Below are positions 62,590 through 64,000 of a stretch of 64,000 nt of DNA, in pieces. Below the pieces are notes generated by a model that was given only the letters and a program-made list of their open reading frames with translations, was not told the origin of the DNA and did not search any database. Both the position numbers and the translations under genes were made by a program. The DNA comes from an uncultured Pelagibacteraceae bacterium. GTDB lineage: Bacteria; Pseudomonadota; Alphaproteobacteria; Pelagibacterales; Pelagibacteraceae. Numbering within the stretch: position 1 is the first letter of the stretch; each line of letters opens with the position of its first letter. The stretch spans positions 1 through 64,000 of the forward strand of contig CABXTN010000003.1 of NCBI GenBank assembly GCA_902515185.1, written 5' to 3'.

Positions 62590-64000
62590 TAAATTTTCTC
62601 AATCTCCCATTTTATCTCTTTATTTTCATTTTGGATATTTCCTGAAATGACAATATTTTGATTCTCTAAAAATTGATTTTTAAAACCAAAAAATAATCCA
62701 GTTTCGAAATTCATATTATATTTGTCTGCTGTAAATTTCCAAGCTTCATTTTCGCATTCTATATATATAACTTTATTATCCTGTGTTTTCATTACTTTTG
62801 TATTAGGATCAAGATGAAACCTTATTTCAAAATTAAATTTTTTTCCTTTTTTCTTTCTAATTATTTTATCAATACCCATTATTTTTTTTGTGTCATTAAA
62901 ATATTCCAATCTTCTTTTATGGATAACTCCAAATCTTTTTAGATAGCCATCGTGAGCAGCGGATATGAACCAATAATTATCTTTTAAAATAATATTTTTA
63001 TCTAATATTTTAACCGACCCATTTAGTTCTGTCGTACCATTTGGCTTTTTAAAAAATTGAGCAGAGGAAGAATTACCTAATACAAGAGTATTTTGACATG
63101 CTGTTGTCTTAGAAATAAAGTTTAATTGGTGTTTATAATTTTGAAAATAGCCAGAGTTTGTAACTATTTTTTTCCCATTGCTTACAAATTCAAAAGATAA
63201 TGCTCCAGATTGGTAATCTTTCGAGAATCTTCTTTCAGGAGAAGGGCCAATATCCATAGCTAGTTCAAATTTTTTATTTTTAAGAAAAATATATCCTCCA
63301 GCTTCATGATCTTTACTTTTAAATTTATAACCAAGTCTAGAAATATAATTTTCAAATTCAAAACCATTTGAAATATGATTACCATTAAATAAATAATTTG
63401 TTTTGCTACTTTTATTTATTAAAAAATAAGACTGACCTAAATAATAAATTATTTCATCCAAGTATTCAGGTATTTCACTTTGAGATTCTTTTAACCATTC
63501 TCTTATTAAAATGAAATACTTTAAATAAAAATTTAATTGTCTTAAATTTCTTGATTTAGGAAAGCCTTCTTTATCAAAAGCTGACCTAATTATTTTTTTT
63601 AAAAGTTTTAAACCGTAATTTAAAAATTTAATTTTATCTTCGTATGCTAGACCTCCAAGTATTATTGCAGCACATCCTAAAATTTTGTCATCTACTCCTT
63701 TTGATCTCTCTATTTCGTTAATTAAATGATTAATTTGCTTTTTAATTAATTTATCAAATTTTTTTTTATAATCTTCCTCACTATTCTCATATGTTATTTT
63801 TGAATTTGAAATCCAAGAAATTATTCTTTTAGATAAAATATCTATTTCCCAGCTTTCATGATTATATCTATAATTTTTATTTATCCAGTTGATTATAACT
63901 TTTTGTATTTTATTTTTGGAAGATTTTAGATCTATTGTGAATAACCAAAAAAAACTATGAAGATTTTTAAAATCTTTTCTTCTTAGATTTTGTTCTGACC
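62589..64000 (-). CDS. Heparinase II/III-family protein (5' end beyond window)
   Basis: The track starts this at a TTG (63461), but translation of the same frame stays open to the window edge, so the visible 3' part is about 469 codons and the true start lies outside. The added upstream part reads W-EIDILSKRIISWI, GCAAIILGGLAYED, DKEGFPKSRNLRQLNF and LIREWLKES, typical of the helical alginate-lyase/heparinase N-terminal domain. The C-terminal beta-sandwich has YQSGALSFEFVSNGKKIVTNSG and ACQNTLVL. It may degrade or remodel an acidic polysaccharide. A heparinase gene upstream of purH is common in Alphaproteobacteria. Confidence 0.87.
   Translation of the reverse strand, partial: SEQNLRRKDFKNLHSFFWLFTIDLKSSKNKIQKVIINWINKNYRYNHESWEIDILSKRIISWISNSKITYENSEEDYKKKFDKLIKKQINHLINEIERSKGVDDKILGCAAIILGGLAYEDKIKFLNYGLKLLKKIIRSAFDKEGFPKSRNLRQLNFYLKYFILIREWLKESQSEIPEYLDEIIYYLGQSYFLINKSSKTNYLFNGNHISNGFEFENYISRLGYKFKSKDHEAGGYIFLKNKKFELAMDIGPSPERRFSKDYQSGALSFEFVSNGKKIVTNSGYFQNYKHQLNFISKTTACQNTLVLGNSSSAQFFKKPNGTTELNGSVKILDKNIILKDNYWFISAAHDGYLKRFGVIHKRRLEYFNDTKKIMGIDKIIRKKKGKKFNFEIRFHLDPNTKVMKTQDNKVIYIECENEAWKFTADKYNMNFETGLFFGFKNQFLENQNIVISGNIQNENKEIKWEIEKI

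Noticed and set aside
1-64000. CRISPR arrays, insertion sequences, prophage or attachment sites
   Set aside because: No spaced direct-repeat arrays, transposase, integrase or phage genes were seen on either strand.

Overview
The window is a gene-dense, very AT-rich stretch of an alphaproteobacterial chromosome, most likely SAR11 (Candidatus Pelagibacter / Pelagibacterales). The reasons are the extreme AT bias with Lys/Asn/Ile-rich proteins, intergenic gaps mostly of 0-60 bp, many 1-, 4- or 8-nt gene overlaps, the near absence of mobile DNA, and gene orders typical of Alphaproteobacteria. I see no insertion sequence, prophage or CRISPR array, and no stretch over 300 bp without a gene.

Layout. 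1-8.8 kb (mostly minus strand): murJ-trpS-nfuA-bax-like, then tsaB(short)-fur-miaB-phoH-ybeY, with one plus-strand polysaccharide deacetylase between them. 8.8-14.6 kb: maeB plus a small membrane protein, a BON-domain lipoprotein, rsmI, an LpoA-like periplasmic protein and rdgB. 14.7-21 kb: grpE-dnaK-dnaJ-(56-aa membrane ORF)-dapB-nth-adoK; a good alphaproteobacterial RpoH-type promoter lies before dnaK. 21-24.5 kb: a 35-residue ArfA-like ORF, a winged-helix regulator with a degenerate receiver, an L,D-transpeptidase-fold protein, a PLP-homeostasis protein, a ThiE/TenI-like protein and a major porin. 24.7-29.4 kb: DUF3576 lipoprotein-leuS-lptE-holA.

29.4-39.7 kb (minus) holds parB-parA-rsmG-mnmG-mnmE, rho, hemJ-hemH-hemE, with a plus-strand sulfotransferase inserted between mnmE and rho. 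A perfect 16-bp parS site lies inside the start of rsmG. From 39.94 kb the genes run the other way: PPDK regulator-maf-aroE-coaE-dnaQ, secB-fxsA, tim44-smr, hslVU, hisBHAF and hisE. The 281-bp AT-rich gap at 39,660-39,940, next to hemE and flanked by diverging genes about 8 kb from parS, is the best candidate for the chromosome origin. A GTG-started membrane acyltransferase is inserted between hisF and hisE.

52.2-64 kb: a malyl-CoA lyase/malate thiokinase cassette (mcl-mtkA-mtkB) that would cleave malate to acetyl-CoA and glyoxylate, a HIT protein and a GNAT, then lolA-ftsK (minus), a ubiquinone hydroxylase, a LON-domain protein, tRNA-Gly(GCC) with a clear sigma70 promoter, phhB, purH and the 3' part of a heparinase II/III-family gene that runs off the right edge. 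Most of the window is housekeeping. The points most worth a second look are the origin/parS region, the heat-shock promoter, the tiny unannotated ORFs, start codons shared between strands, and accessory genes embedded in conserved operons.
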